Assembly: GCF_008153345.1 (NCBI RefSeq)
Contig: NZ_CP042818.1
Location: forward strand, 1,488,001 to 1,552,000
Source: Treponema phagedenis
GTDB taxonomy: Bacteria > Spirochaetota > Spirochaetia > Treponematales > Treponemataceae
Direction of reading: 5' to 3'
Length of the DNA: 64,000 bases
A program made the translations under genes and the position numbers. The notes under the pieces were generated by a model. That model saw only the letters and a program-made list of their open reading frames with translations, was not told the origin of the DNA and ran no database searches. This document shows, piece by piece, positions 35,401 through 43,149 of the stretch; within the stretch, counting starts at the first letter, position 1; each line of letters begins with the position of its first letter.

Positions 35401-35413
35401 GCTGACAAAATAA
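26411..35413 (+). CDS. Giant (3000 aa) Ig-repeat lipoprotein with IPT/TIG and propeller-like C-terminus
   Basis: Predicted lipoprotein: the signal peptide (KLLLLITLLSPVFF) ends in a spirochaete-style lipobox with lipidated Cys25, followed by KGNVG. Most of the chain (about 30-2400) is a long series of Ig-like repeats marked by DxTPPxV, SGKITISGxVKD and IxAxDxAGN motifs. Near residue 2470 an IPT/TIG-like unit appears (MIKLYGFNLTKKPVVTFAGNSLTVG). From about 2580 to the end, blades such as GVAVVAWYDAAARRLVYSW and DGIHIAYYNNAKGDLKYAYLS suggest a beta-propeller. An AAAGGGG site lies just before the ATG. The single 9-kb open frame without interruption argues for selection. I infer a long surface filament or adhesin; binding partner unknown. 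Confidence 0.78.
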   Translation: MKSHLKLKWKLLLLITLLSPVFFTCKGNVGLGSTIDITPPTVRIDSPEAAGAPARGSFVIKGKAEDDTQIKSVHVMLLDSNGGLKSSGHAELSDKSGASRSTAKDVREWWILFENKMEGGKHVLPDGEYTIKVDVVDESGKTATTTTKFTIDNTPPVLVLHRPSTVMSSETPDRYGKDLWLEGMSADDSGVSKIVMRAYADKEGTTLLAEKTLENVPPTVEIKVGSRNGSNNGNKKDDFYNTIYNKRGKNPVYCTIEIFDNAKQYTKEGASGEGNSTTSYYLYAPLYDEVFSLVNTNDIYRAFAGFNIAEDKGLDKGKIISLLSKDNAAVSEAFKANGKEKGSFTLDPDASPEYELLGFQAVAEDAGVDSYNTIGKGSTITVQLSAGLDKAPLDKNSFVFCYMTKETYEKYRKDPALQSFGQTPESLFKDNSKKEIRDGIIQLDAKLTPQGTSYIATYTFKDKELKVNHPYVFIAAGREKKGRNKLGNQLRMKTETAGDFIYGFKVAGLVDIEPPRILPEYPQEGVLFDPAKKISAIIFDASGIQEARVHYRYKNEEEKEVLLSPESGKANMYTAALPAADLKEGQYEVWFTAIDKAEPPNTNTGANSKITVTYDKEDPDIKNVQVNGTAISNGGKLNVKSNDIHITGEVIESHGLEYLKIKGDGVPFSSSGDTYSFDRTLLLEDENHTIKIEARDKAGKVSSIEFTLCVDTTAPTLHNIKLAHQENAASGGSLTTDSSVVPIVGIADDGANGSGIAEVQCQVEGGDWKLLAGRVDNGKYAFTDSVVIATGEQKTITLQAIDRVGNKSDKWQYTVSVASNIPIITVEVLAPTPSENLISKDNGTLCYLKGITDIRLYAELPNANGGEKLVVEVVRLNENGQSKVALEDFFADPNAVKALTIKPDSSGKDASKFTIKDGVADGEYQITAKQNKHSKTVKLIIDNTPPKVESRVPFYDSASSTEVYKFTSLQNFYGTITDGSSGSGVKSITAKIDGANHELIRTGGAWKSKEAPSLNEGMHTLVLNYEDNLGNKGSSSEISFVYDDADPVLSEITVNSETSAQVLVGVDTTGKILKNIEIKGNVQDNVDMKFVRVSIGKPDGTYKKDFPVISIPGSTETSWTQTITKDDLKNSSVYVGGPYIITITAEDAAGRRTIQTRSVEIDSEKPKVTVEYPQVINKTITIKGTSSDNVALQFVKIVKKDGSELIGVSESSGDDPNKAEFSGTKAYNWSFKLDTTKYTDNQDLTLKAIAKDKAGLDVEKEFTLKINQDSDRPRIVITNANKDPDKADTYTLTNGRTLYGSIQDDDGVVKELKISKDGGRTYESVTNIGGGWQYAFDKDGTYTITFKATDSIGTVFPSPSGTPPAEKAPYVYYEQEAPTNGINTFNLVVDNTEPECKSIQFTRKDDYSGLEALKQNAKFKAEKIYVQIKAFDANGIKAVKLAMKDKTVQATKKSASGTEEIWQAAFDFSAAGLEGTNALNITLIDNAGKKAERSTSLIIDHTPPTASIDYPKEDSPQSGKITISGMVKDVKDSNGEEHMGSGVNPQGTKWLIVPTANDVPTATTTGWHDMKTSTVANWNFEYNFTTAIGTTEAECENYGTKTGDYYTIPVYVLTEDTVGNKAVTTFSVLYNPDGTKPIVHVLSPTKDAIVGGTIQIFGSSTVAVGTPDHIGEVHIQFSKTGNFNNTDCIFNGKDWWNNEEGVLVPDTDSPTGGGASWRMTVNEDGKLNPPTGDKWPLWFRLRAKNKIAGTIGAWSEPIEIAVDKSAPTIGSPTEIQLESMAGGNNKVYVPNMWISKDLKLTGSLHDESGIKELMITGDLEGGIPIGLAEALNTGWICEDTHNKPTGAGVTAKNYLLNLPLDLDKLTQDAKNNKAFKVKIRIVEDTNKNLSADREFTFRYDIENPVGDFGTLLYTSNAEFGVNSITDSNLVENLGGSHTGKKMLVGNTVVTPTGINGHTVSFIPAITAGRHNYIVFAPDTIVKDNTWTIRGVANDDGSGINEVVAWLNVSNTATQKITCKAGDPTNKILRQLGGQCTWEAQLTLPADFPDGKGTVHYEIKDASGNTTGEKTAEILVRRKPIQVSKITLKTKYGTDGVTYDGAPKMKQDSELNATGTVETKDFAFKSITDSKIKVEFSGGEGTVQYRLKYGGTVLAGHDLRQIGNTGTITLSKANLEKIKNSVGEVPKELVLELWDAAKGYTQGTDSCNAIVTIKTLFNALDDKSPVVVIHDFHWNSEDDNSLFENSKEKGHVEIVDTPSVSGKVSIRGIAYDNINITTLTATLPNGTVTATQGTDGTWSSDKKMNNDGCKFVIEKHDVDFRGYYLKWRLDWDTEKTTVGNGKEITVIANDGTNESASSNAAITGEIKEITRTDKRYATHDSFVNAKPNQFIAFKDGEKLYATHIRSVNGNTIELNEDVPKELTTALLYSYTANKTKIMVNVVPYITKLGTFLSDAAGTEFARSALGYYSVYTGEMIKLYGFNLTKKPVVTFAGNSLTVGNKVTNDGEPYYPITVPNAAQSGQLTVTVGGIEATNNLNKNPAFKEEPKKGIEITKYAYNSCANAANKKLNDDLQLYVWKVDAFHSSIAKDITSPRLKIAADGRWYMSYGEGIPSMVVNKNGTKTSIDYSYNKFHNTAVAYDEAGNIYALATNTDRISDTSAKFSFYSREVSKKDGNTSYTSNWTGKSRLEPVYNTVNGTGIYNINRVKRPKMVAAGNTNEAKIYMAYFDSNHSDNPVKFRYGTVMSDNTFTGGLKDGGNNSTASDCHIIANKNTEYKGGDYAAVGVTKRGVAVVAWYDAAARRLVYSWNSNPETPQTSTTTTDNTWQKNAQVIDNQYAGWYVDLVVDENDGIHIAYYNNAKGDLKYAYLSQYNKAAKVVTVDSYLSVGTQITINTRKEGDNIVPYISYYAPAFTQTASSVKVAWRTDFTNLKPGAGKDDKDIGTDDSFTGKWEVMTVSMAGHIPNDDIIANGVPTGTINGWNGAIVLGFMTDDGYKKAVLTK

Positions 35414-35442
35414 GCTTTCGGGCTTGGTTAACACGGTAATCT

Positions 35443-35476
35443 AAGGCATTCCCCGCGCGGGGAATGCCTTTTTTTT
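35443..35476 (+). terminator. Intrinsic terminator of the 3000-aa gene
   Basis: AAGGCATTCCCC (35443-35454), loop GCGC, GGGGAATGCCTT (35459-35470) and a run of T to 35476. The stem is strong and 12 bp long, 29 bp past the stop codon. Confidence 0.92.
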
Positions 35477-35689
35477 CAAAGAAAATTTGTTTTATACCGG
35501 TTTTAAGCCTATTACGCCTGGCATAAATCCGAACCTGTTTTTACTTGGTATTTTTATTCAGAAAAGGCTATGCCGGCAGCAAATAAAACTGCCAGCATCG
35601 GAGTTTGCTCACGCCCTTACCTATGCCCATTAGTATGGTACGTCTTCCCACCGTTGCGCCGTGTTGAATTCTTTTTATATAAAATAAAT

Positions 35690-35905
35690 TTGATTAAGAT
35701 AAAGGTTCTTTGCAAAGCTTTAAAACTCGCAGGTTCGGTTTTGACAAGAACGTCAAAACTCAGAACCGCCACGGATGGCGGTGGTTCCACGCAGAAATGA
35801 TGTTTTAAAGCAAGACTGTTTGCAAAGCTTTAAAACTCGTGGTTTAGTTTTTGACAAGGACGTCAAAAACTAAACCGTTGTGTCGGACTCTTTTTTAATA
35901 AAAAC
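35690..35905. repeat. Modular palindromic intergenic repeat, copy 3 (inside gene-free 35477-36077)
   Basis: Relative to copies 1 and 2 this one is inverted. A module C hairpin has perfect 15-bp arms, GGTTTAGTTTTTGAC (35841-35855) against 35862-35876, loop AAGGAC. A second, shorter one is at 35738-35745/35752-35759. The module B hairpin is ACCGCC-ACGGAT-GGCGGT (35765-35782), with compensatory changes compared with ACGGGC/GCCCGT. Module A arms occur near 35715-35725 and 35810-35836. The remaining DNA before the peptidase promoter shows no gene. Confidence 0.8.
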
Positions 35906-36077
35906 GATGGTATGAGAGTTTGGGATATAAGAGAAGTAAATATTTTTCTTGCTTTTTCAGTACAAACTCCGTGATACCTTTTTGAGTTAAAAATCACGCG
36001 TAGTCTTTCTGTTGATGACAATACCGTCATCAGCAGGGGACTGCCATCCTTGCACTATGGTTTGCATTTTCCCCTCC

Positions 36078-36106
36078 TTGTTAAACAAAACGGATATTGT
36101 TATACT
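36078..36106 (+). promoter_or_regulatory. Promoter of the S9 peptidase gene
   Basis: TTGTTA (36078-36083), a 17-bp spacer and TATACT (36101-36106) place the transcript start near 36113. This rules out the in-frame ATG at 36050 and supports the start at 36134. Confidence 0.65.
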
Positions 36107-36133
36107 CCATTGACAAATTTTTTTGGAGGAGTT

Positions 36134-38107
36134 ATGAAATCGATCAAACTTGATGAGTTTAAAAAGTATGTTTTTTTAAGCGGTTTGCAAATATCCGATG
36201 ACGGAAACTTTGCCGCCTATGTTGCGGCGCATATGGATATGGAAGAGAACGGATATAAAAAAGCTTTGTATCTGCTTGATTTGCAAACAAAAAAAACAAA
36301 ACAGCTTACCGGCGAAGATGTTGAATCGTTTTTCGGTTTTGACGGCGAGCGTCTTTTATTTTCCGCACGAAGAAGCACGCATGAAAAAGATGAAAGCGAA
36401 AAAACTTTTGTGTATGCTTTGCCGCTTTGCGGAGGAGAGGCGCTGCCTGCATACTGCTTTCCGTATCCGGTTCTAAAATTAAAAATGGTTGACAAAAAAA
36501 CAGCCCTTGTTTTGCATTCGTGGAAGAGCGATCCCTTTGCCACGTTATCGAAAGAAAAAGCGGAGGCGGCAAAAAAGGAAGAAAAAGACTATGAAGTTTT
36601 TGAAGAGATTCCTTTTTGGAAAAATGGCGGCGGTTTTACATCTCGGAAACGGGACAGGCTGTATGTATACAATCTTTCAACGATGAAAAGCGTTGCCTTA
36701 ACCGATGAGTTTACGCAAGTAAACAGTTTTGACTTTGATAAAAAATCAGGAGACATTCTTTTTACTAAAGTAACGTATACAGATAAAATGCCGATTTATG
36801 ATGAGCTTATGCTGATGAATATCAAAACAAAAAAAGCGAAGCGCTTACATGCAGCAGTTGATTTTATGTACAGCGATGCTCGGTTTTTAAATGATGCAAT
36901 AATTTACACCGGCGCTGACGGAAAAAAATACGGCATTAATCAGGATGCTGATATCTATTGTATGTCAAAAACAGGGAACGATTCAAAAAGAATTTCGCCT
37001 GCAAATTATGATAAGAGTCTTTGGAATTCGGTCGGCTCTGATTGCAGATTGGGTAGCGGAATAAATACTTTTTGTGAAAACGGTATGTATTATTTTATTA
37101 CAACCGAAGATGATTCTTCGTATCTGAATGTAATTGATTCAGACGGCGGCATTAGAAAACTGACAAACAAAAAAGGTTCGGTAGATTGTTTTGCAATTAA
37201 AAATGATACAATCCTTTTTATCGGATTGCGTGAACAGGAATTGCAGGAAGTATATCTTTTAAACAAAGACGGGATGGAAGAATGCCTTACGAACCATAAT
37301 GCGTACGCGCAAAAATTAACAAAAATAAAACCTGAAGAATTTACGTTTGAAAATGACGGAGTGCAATTACACGGCTTTGTATTAAAACCGATTGATTATA
37401 AAAGCGGAAAAAAATATCCCGGTATTCTTGCAATTCACGGTGGACCGAAAACAGTTTACGGCTCTGTTTTTTATCACGAGATGCAGTTTTTAGCGCAGCA
37501 AGGATATTTTGTATTTTATACCAACCCGCGCGGTTCCGACGGAATGGGAAGAGCCTTTGCCGATATTCGCGGGAAATACGGTACGGTTGATTATGATGAC
37601 CTAATGAAAATGTGTGATGAGACCCTAAAGCGCTACAAGAGTATTGACAAAACAAGACTCGGCGTAATGGGCGGCTCTTACGGCGGATTTATGACAAACT
37701 GGATAATCGGGCACACCGATCGTTTTGCAGCAGCCTGTTCACAGCGATCAATTTCCAACTGGGTTTCAAAATTCGGCATAACGGATATCGGCTATTATTT
37801 TAATTCCGATCAACAAGGCGGCGCAACTCCGTGGAAAAATCAGGAAAAACTTTGGGAACACAGTCCGCTCAAATATGCCGACAAGTGTAAAACACCCACG
37901 CTCTTTATCCAAGGCGATGAGGATTATCGCTGTTTTGAAGCATGCGCTTTTCAAATGTTTACCGGTTTAAAATATCACGGCTGCGAAGCAAAGCTTGTCC
38001 TGTTTCATGGCGAAAACCACGAACTTTCACGAAGCGGCAAACCTAAACACAGAGTTCGCCGTCTTACCGAAATTTTTAACTGGTTTGAAAAGTATCTGAA
38101 AAAATAA
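36134..38107 (+). CDS. S9-family prolyl oligopeptidase / acylaminoacyl-peptidase
   Basis: Serine peptidase of 657 aa with an N-terminal beta-propeller and a C-terminal alpha/beta-hydrolase domain. It trims short peptides, and no signal peptide is seen, so it is probably cytoplasmic. The nucleophile Ser is in GVMGGSYGGFMTNW. The oxyanion-side GGP motif (AIHGGPKTVYG) precedes it. The catalytic Asp is in QGDEDYRCF and the His in HGENHELSRSG. GGAGGAG five bases before the ATG at 36134 and the promoter upstream fix the start; a longer frame from 36050 would begin before the transcript. The length fits S9C acyl-aminoacyl peptidases. Confidence 0.9.
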   Translation: MKSIKLDEFKKYVFLSGLQISDDGNFAAYVAAHMDMEENGYKKALYLLDLQTKKTKQLTGEDVESFFGFDGERLLFSARRSTHEKDESEKTFVYALPLCGGEALPAYCFPYPVLKLKMVDKKTALVLHSWKSDPFATLSKEKAEAAKKEEKDYEVFEEIPFWKNGGGFTSRKRDRLYVYNLSTMKSVALTDEFTQVNSFDFDKKSGDILFTKVTYTDKMPIYDELMLMNIKTKKAKRLHAAVDFMYSDARFLNDAIIYTGADGKKYGINQDADIYCMSKTGNDSKRISPANYDKSLWNSVGSDCRLGSGINTFCENGMYYFITTEDDSSYLNVIDSDGGIRKLTNKKGSVDCFAIKNDTILFIGLREQELQEVYLLNKDGMEECLTNHNAYAQKLTKIKPEEFTFENDGVQLHGFVLKPIDYKSGKKYPGILAIHGGPKTVYGSVFYHEMQFLAQQGYFVFYTNPRGSDGMGRAFADIRGKYGTVDYDDLMKMCDETLKRYKSIDKTRLGVMGGSYGGFMTNWIIGHTDRFAAACSQRSISNWVSKFGITDIGYYFNSDQQGGATPWKNQEKLWEHSPLKYADKCKTPTLFIQGDEDYRCFEACAFQMFTGLKYHGCEAKLVLFHGENHELSRSGKPKHRVRRLTEIFNWFEKYLKK

Positions 38108-38625
38108 GATAGTTTTAAAACTCCCTGTTATAAAAAAAAGCTTGGGGCGAACCTTGGAATTGCTGCCTTCGGTTCGCCTACGAGTTTTACCTGTTTACGT
38201 TAGAGTATCAGGCAAAACACGTTTGGAATTTCGCAACGGTGAGTAAACTTACCATAGGAATGTTTAAATCCGATTTTAACGTCCGTGACAATTTCGCATG
38301 GGGAATACCGAATACAGACGCCATGATTAAAAACTACATGCACAAGTTAAGTCGATATGCCTCAATAATGTTGGGCGCAAACGGAGTAAATTATTCTAAT
38401 AACATAAGAACTATTATCAAATTTTGCATAAATATTTGATTTTTCTTCTGTGCAATTTTATCTAAAATAAAAAAAATAGTATATTTCTTCCGCATGTACA
38501 ATTATTATAATAAAAATTATCGATAATTAAATTTTTATGTAGACAGAGTTTTATTTTTTGTATAAAATATAGAAAGTGTTTTTTTTTCAAAAAAAACATA
38601 TTAAATTTTTAAGGAGGATAAAATT
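38108..38625. repeat. Intergenic stretch with a degenerate palindromic repeat, copy 4
   Basis: The tail CGCAACGGTGAGTAAACTTACCATAGGAATG (about 38231-38262) followed by AAATCCG repeats the end of copies 1 and 2. An imperfect hairpin GTTTTACCTG...CAGGCAAAAC precedes it near 38183-38218. A 66-codon open frame from 38239 begins inside this repeat and is not convincing. The rest is AT-rich leader of the next chemoreceptor. Confidence 0.6.
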
Positions 38626-40785
38626 ATGTTTAATGAAAAAAAGCAATTCGGATTGCAATTAAAACTAATTATTAGTTTTATAGCACTTGCAGTTTTCTCT
38701 CTGTTATTTTTTGCGGTAATCGTCTATTCAAAAAATTTGGGATTTTTTAAAGAACAGTTACAATATTCCGCAAATGTGTATTTAAAAAACATTGATAAGC
38801 TTTTAACAAAATATTTTTCAGGAATTGAATATACGATAAATACTTTCACCTCCTTAGATACTATCCGCTCTCATTCTGCTGATATTACTTCATACAAGGA
38901 TTTAAAAACCGCTGCGGGAATTTCAAAGATGCAGCCCAAAAAGGGAAGTTATGAAGATTCGGTATTTAGAATCTGTGAACAATTCAAAATAACAAATCCG
39001 TTTTTTATCGGGGTTGCTTTTGCAACGGAACATAATGGCGGTTTTATACAGTATCCGCCGGTTGACAGAAAAGACGGGTACGATTCCAGAACCAGAAGCT
39101 GGTATAAAATGGGAAAAACAAATATTGGAAAAGTTTCATCGCTTGACGCGTATCAAACCTCTGCAGGCAAAAAAGTTATCACAATCGTAAAGAGCGTACA
39201 AAATAGCAGTGGACAATTTAAAGGAGTTGCAACCTTTGACATTGATTTAAATGATTTGTCTCTTCTATTTAAAAACGAAGGGGAAGAAGATATCAAAATT
39301 ATTTTGGCAGATAAAAAAGGAACCGTAGTAATTAACAATATTGATTCCGAAGCAATATTTAAATCAGTATCTGAACTTGGAATTGATGAGTTAAAAAACT
39401 ATACTTATACTGATGCGATCAGTTTTGATAAAGTAATAAACGGCATATCCTATTCTGTCATTACTAAACCGATACATGCGGGACTTGTTGACATGGGGAG
39501 TATTATCTTAATTCCTAAAACTAATTTTATAGCAAATATTAAAAACTTGCAAAGAGTCTTTTTATTTGCACTTGGGGTATCGTTTGTAATTACAGCAGTA
39601 ATTTCCAGTTTTACCAGCAAGCATATAACAAAACCGCTGCGCGAGGTTGCCGAGCTTTTAAAAAATATTTCCGAAGGAGAGGGTAACTTAACTGTTTCGC
39701 TCAATATGCGCGGCAGTGATGAGATTGCCGTGCTTGCACAATCCTTTGATAAGACAATGGCAAAGATTAGAGCGGTAATTACTTCTGTTTCAGATGAATG
39801 TAAGAATTTACGTTCGGTTGGAGAAAACCTTTCTGCCAATGTAATTGAAACAGCAAATGCTGTTGAACAGATAAGCTCAAATATCAATGAGGTTAAAAAT
39901 AAAACGGAAGGGCAAACCGACAGCGCGGCGAACACATCCTTATCGGTAACTGAAATTATTAAAACTATGCAAGAGCTGGATAACAGTATTGAAAATCAAT
40001 CATCCGGTGTAAGCGAATCTTTTTCGGCAATAGAAGAGATGATTGCAAATATTCGTTCAATAGGAACCATCCTTGAAGAAAATAATATTGTCATCGAGGA
40101 ACTTTACAAAAATGTAACAACAGGAACTGAAGATGCCGGCAAAGCAAATACGATTGCTCTTCAAATTGCGGAAAAGTCTGATGCGCTTATGCAGGCGAAT
40201 GCGGTAATTCAGAATATCTCTGCCCAAACAAACCTTCTTGCAATGAATGCGGCAATTGAAGCGGCGCATGCCGGCGCTGCGGGAAAAGGCTTTGCCGTTG
40301 TTGCAAGTGAAATACGAAAACTTGCCGAGGATGCGAATACGCAGGGAAAGCAGATCGGTGCATTATTAAAAGAATCTACCGAGATTATTGGCGATCTTAC
40401 CGGTGCGGTAAAGACAGCGGAATTAATATTTACGCAAGTGTATAATCTTACGGGTAAAATTTTAGATCGTGAATCTGCAGTCCTTAGTGCAATGCATGAG
40501 CAAGAAGTTGGAAGCCGCGAAGTGCTTAGTGCTATTAGGGACATCAATAAGGTAACAGCCGATGTAAAGTTATATGTTAAAAAGGTGTTAAGCGAGGGTG
40601 ATCAAATATCAAATGAAATGCACAAGTTAAATGATTTGACTCAGGTTATCGCAAGCAGCATACATGAGATGGCTGCCGGCACCGGTCAAATAACCGAATC
40701 AGTAAATGATGTAAGAACAATTACTCAGAGCAATCAAAACTGTATTCAAATTCTTACCGCTGAAGTAAACAAGTTTAAAATTTAA
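38626..40785 (+). CDS. Methyl-accepting chemotaxis protein (Cache-HAMP-MA)
   Basis: A 719-aa chemoreceptor. Membrane helix about 12-35, then a periplasmic Cache-type sensor with a conserved [10 protein letters not shown] stretch and [12 protein letters not shown] second membrane helix lies near 312-335. HAMP ([13 protein letters not shown]) and a signalling bundle follow, with tip [36 protein letters not shown] near residue 533. AAGGAGG seven bases upstream supports the ATG. It is a more distant relative of the tandem pair at 5.9-10.2 kb, with a different sensor. It stands alone between the S9 peptidase and the convergent phoR. Ligand unknown. Confidence 0.92.
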   Translation: MFNEKKQFGLQLKLIISFIALAVFSLLFFAVIVYSKNLGFFKEQLQYSANVYLKNIDKLLTKYFSGIEYTINTFTSLDTIRSHSADITSYKDLKTAAGISKMQPKKGSYEDSVFRICEQFKITNPFFIGVAFATEHNGGFIQYPPVDRKDGYDSRTRSWYKMGKTNIGKVSSLDAYQTSAGKKVITIVKSVQNSSGQFKGVATFDIDLNDLSLLFKNEGEEDIKIILADKKGTVVINNIDSEAIFKSVSELGIDELKNYTYTDAISFDKVINGISYSVITKPIHAGLVDMGSIILIPKTNFIANIKNLQRVFLFALGVSFVITAVISSFTSKHITKPLREVAELLKNISEGEGNLTVSLNMRGSDEIAVLAQSFDKTMAKIRAVITSVSDECKNLRSVGENLSANVIETANAVEQISSNINEVKNKTEGQTDSAANTSLSVTEIIKTMQELDNSIENQSSGVSESFSAIEEMIANIRSIGTILEENNIVIEELYKNVTTGTEDAGKANTIALQIAEKSDALMQANAVIQNISAQTNLLAMNAAIEAAHAGAAGKGFAVVASEIRKLAEDANTQGKQIGALLKESTEIIGDLTGAVKTAELIFTQVYNLTGKILDRESAVLSAMHEQEVGSREVLSAIRDINKVTADVKLYVKKVLSEGDQISNEMHKLNDLTQVIASSIHEMAAGTGQITESVNDVRTITQSNQNCIQILTAEVNKFKI

Positions 40786-40880
40786 CGATTGCGTTTTTCT
40801 GTAATCCTTTTAAAAGCGGTCTTTGTATTTACATATACGGAGGCTGCTTTTTATTATGTTACGTACGATTAAAAAAGATT

Positions 40881-42416
40881 TTACTCAAATGAGTTAAACT
40901 CATTTTCATCGGTGCATAAGGAAATGTCCAAATGAAAACAGGTGTTTCCGTTTTCACTTATACAGCTGCATCGACCGCCGTGTATTAAAGCAATGTGTTT
41001 TACAATTGCAAGCCCGAGTCCTGTGCCGCCTAACTCCCGACTGCGTGCCTTATCCGCTCGGTAAAAGCGTTCAAATATCCGCGGTAAATCTTTTTCCGAA
41101 ATGGTTGAGCCGGAATTCTGAACGGTAAAGCGCACTGCTTTTTTTTTGCTTTCGGTTTTAATGCTGACAACGGCGCCGGCAGGTGAATACTTTATGGCAT
41201 TATCAACTAAATTTGAAAGGGCCATTTCAATAAGTCCGGTGGAAGCAAATGCGTATAAACCCTCTTGCGTATTTGTTTGAATTATAATTTCTTTTTTAGC
41301 TGCCTGTAGTTTAAATTTATCGGCAATGCTCTGTACTAAAAAAGCGGTATCGGTTGGAATAAAATCTTCCCGTACCGAAGCACTTGCATTTTCAATTTTT
41401 GCCAGCATTAATAAATCGGTGATAATACTTTCCATTCTGTCGGCATTTTTATTGATAATCTCGAGCATGTTCCGCATTTCTTTGATATCGGTGTTTTGCT
41501 TTTCTGCTGGTTCTTTTTTAGAATCCGGCAGCGCTGCCTCTTTTGATTCTTTATTACTCACAGGTGGTGCAGGCAATTTAAAATATCTATCGTCTAAAAG
41601 ATTTTCTGAAAATCCTTTGATAAGGGTTATCGGTGTGCGCAGTTCGTGTGAAACGTTTGCAACAAAATCACGGCGCATTGCTTCAAGTTTAATTAAACTG
41701 GTAAGCGTTTCTCCCATTTTTTCCGCCATTTGATTCATCGTAATGCTGAGCATATTAAAATCCGGTTCAAAGAATTCCGGAATTCTTTCATCAAAATTTC
41801 CTTGCGCCCATTTTTTTGCAGTATGAATAAGCGAGTAAATCGGCTTTGAAACTTTTGATGCAATATATTTTGAAAAGAGGATTGAAAAACAAACTAAGAC
41901 AATACCTATACTTGCAAGCAATACAACCAAATAGCGTACTTGTTTTTTTATTTCAGGTATCGGTAAAGATAATCGTAAAACAGTTTTCGGCGACCTTCCG
42001 TCATTGATGGGGATTGCAAGATATGCCGCATACTCTTTTAGCGTATTTGAGTATCTGATTTCTCTGCCGATGGTTCCGTGCAAGGCGGTAATAACTTCGG
42101 GACGATTTGCGTGATTTTCTCTTTCGGAATTGTATTGCTCCGACTCCAGTAAAACATGCCCTTCGGAGTCTATCTGTGTAAGCCGTAAAATCTTTTGGGC
42201 TGCAATGGATTCGGTAATCTTTTTTGCGGTTAGCGAATCATTTTCCGCAAATACTTTTTCAAACGAGCGGGCTGTTTGTTCAAGTGAAAAAAAAGTGGCA
42301 TCAATGCGCAGCTTATGGATTACTGCGAATGAAGCCGCCGCATAGACGGCAAGCATTGCGGTAAGTGAGGTAAGTATAATAATGCGTATCTTGGCTGAAA
42401 AGTATAACTTCTTCAT
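40881..42416 (-). CDS. phoR: PhoR-like sensor histidine kinase
   Basis: A 511-aa membrane kinase that senses phosphate status through the Pst/PhoU complex and phosphorylates the adjacent response regulator. Membrane helix about 10-30, periplasmic loop, second helix about 165-187, then HAMP. The HisKA box is FVANVSHELRTPITLIKGFSEN with phosphorylated His257. A Pro/Lys/Glu-rich insert (about 275-305) lies between HisKA helices, which is unusual. The HATPase has NLVDNAIKYSPAG, a G1-type DLPRIFERFYR and GGTGLGLAIVKHI. It is last in the pst-pho operon, 24 bp after phoB. Confidence 0.88.
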   Translation of the reverse strand: MKKLYFSAKIRIIILTSLTAMLAVYAAASFAVIHKLRIDATFFSLEQTARSFEKVFAENDSLTAKKITESIAAQKILRLTQIDSEGHVLLESEQYNSERENHANRPEVITALHGTIGREIRYSNTLKEYAAYLAIPINDGRSPKTVLRLSLPIPEIKKQVRYLVVLLASIGIVLVCFSILFSKYIASKVSKPIYSLIHTAKKWAQGNFDERIPEFFEPDFNMLSITMNQMAEKMGETLTSLIKLEAMRRDFVANVSHELRTPITLIKGFSENLLDDRYFKLPAPPVSNKESKEAALPDSKKEPAEKQNTDIKEMRNMLEIINKNADRMESIITDLLMLAKIENASASVREDFIPTDTAFLVQSIADKFKLQAAKKEIIIQTNTQEGLYAFASTGLIEMALSNLVDNAIKYSPAGAVVSIKTESKKKAVRFTVQNSGSTISEKDLPRIFERFYRADKARSRELGGTGLGLAIVKHIALIHGGRCSCISENGNTCFHLDISLCTDENEFNSFE

Positions 42417-42440
42417 TGTTTCTTCTATTTAAAAATAGTT

Positions 42441-43139
42441 TTATCGCTCCTCTGAATCGGCATATCGATACCCGACACCTCGAACGGTTTCTATTTTTTG
42501 ATTTTTAGATCCGAGCTTTTTTCGTATTGACAATATTTGCACATCAATAGACCTATCCGTTATGGGGCTGTCTTCTCCGTGTATGCTTGCAATAATTTGA
42601 GCGCGAGTAAAAACACGTCCGGGAGACGATGCAAGATATTTTAAAATAGAAAACTCGGTAATGGTTAAATCAATTATGCTGTCATCAAGCCAAACCTCAT
42701 GCCGTAATAAATTAAAACTGAGGTTGTCAACGGTGAAAGAATCGGGTTCTGTTTTTTTTGTATTAGTTGCCGTCCTTCGAAGCACCGCAAGGATTCGTGC
42801 GGTTAAAACGCGCAGGCTGAAAGGTTTTGAAACATAATCTTCGGCGCCTAATTCCAATCCTTTCACAATATCGGTTTCATCTCCGCGCGCACTGACAATA
42901 ATGACCGGAATGTTTTTATACTCTGCGCTGTTTTTTATTCGTTTTAAAAATCCGTATCCGTCCATTACGGGAAGCATTAAGTCTAAAAGCACAAGGTGAA
43001 TACTTTCTTTTCTTAAAATTGTAAATCCGTCTTCTGCGGTTCCCGCAGCATGAGTTTGATATCCGTCTTTTGATAATGAATATGCTAAAAGTTCCCGTAT
43101 ATCCGGATCATCTTCTATGATCAATATCCTTTCGTTCAT
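42441..43139 (-). CDS. phoB: PhoB-like OmpR-family response regulator
   Basis: A 232-aa transcription regulator for the phosphate regulon. The receiver domain has acidic residues in IIEDDPD, phosphoacceptor Asp53 (LVLLDLMLP) and the conserved Lys in YVSKPFS. The C-terminal winged helix includes LTITEFSILKYLASSPGRVFTRAQI and RSIDVQILSIRKKLG, typical of OmpR/PhoB. It lies 10 bp after phoU and before the kinase. Direct repeats upstream of pstS are candidate binding sites. Confidence 0.9.
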   Translation of the reverse strand: MNERILIIEDDPDIRELLAYSLSKDGYQTHAAGTAEDGFTILRKESIHLVLLDLMLPVMDGYGFLKRIKNSAEYKNIPVIIVSARGDETDIVKGLELGAEDYVSKPFSLRVLTARILAVLRRTATNTKKTEPDSFTVDNLSFNLLRHEVWLDDSIIDLTITEFSILKYLASSPGRVFTRAQIIASIHGEDSPITDRSIDVQILSIRKKLGSKNQKIETVRGVGYRYADSEER

Positions 43140-43149
43140 TTGTCCGTCT

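Noticed and set aside
36050-36133. 28-residue N-terminal extension of the S9 peptidase
   Set aside because: The promoter at 36078-36106 lies inside it, and a strong ribosome site precedes the ATG at 36134.
38239-38439. 66-codon open frame
   Set aside because: It begins inside a dispersed repeat, lacks a ribosome site and resembles no known protein.
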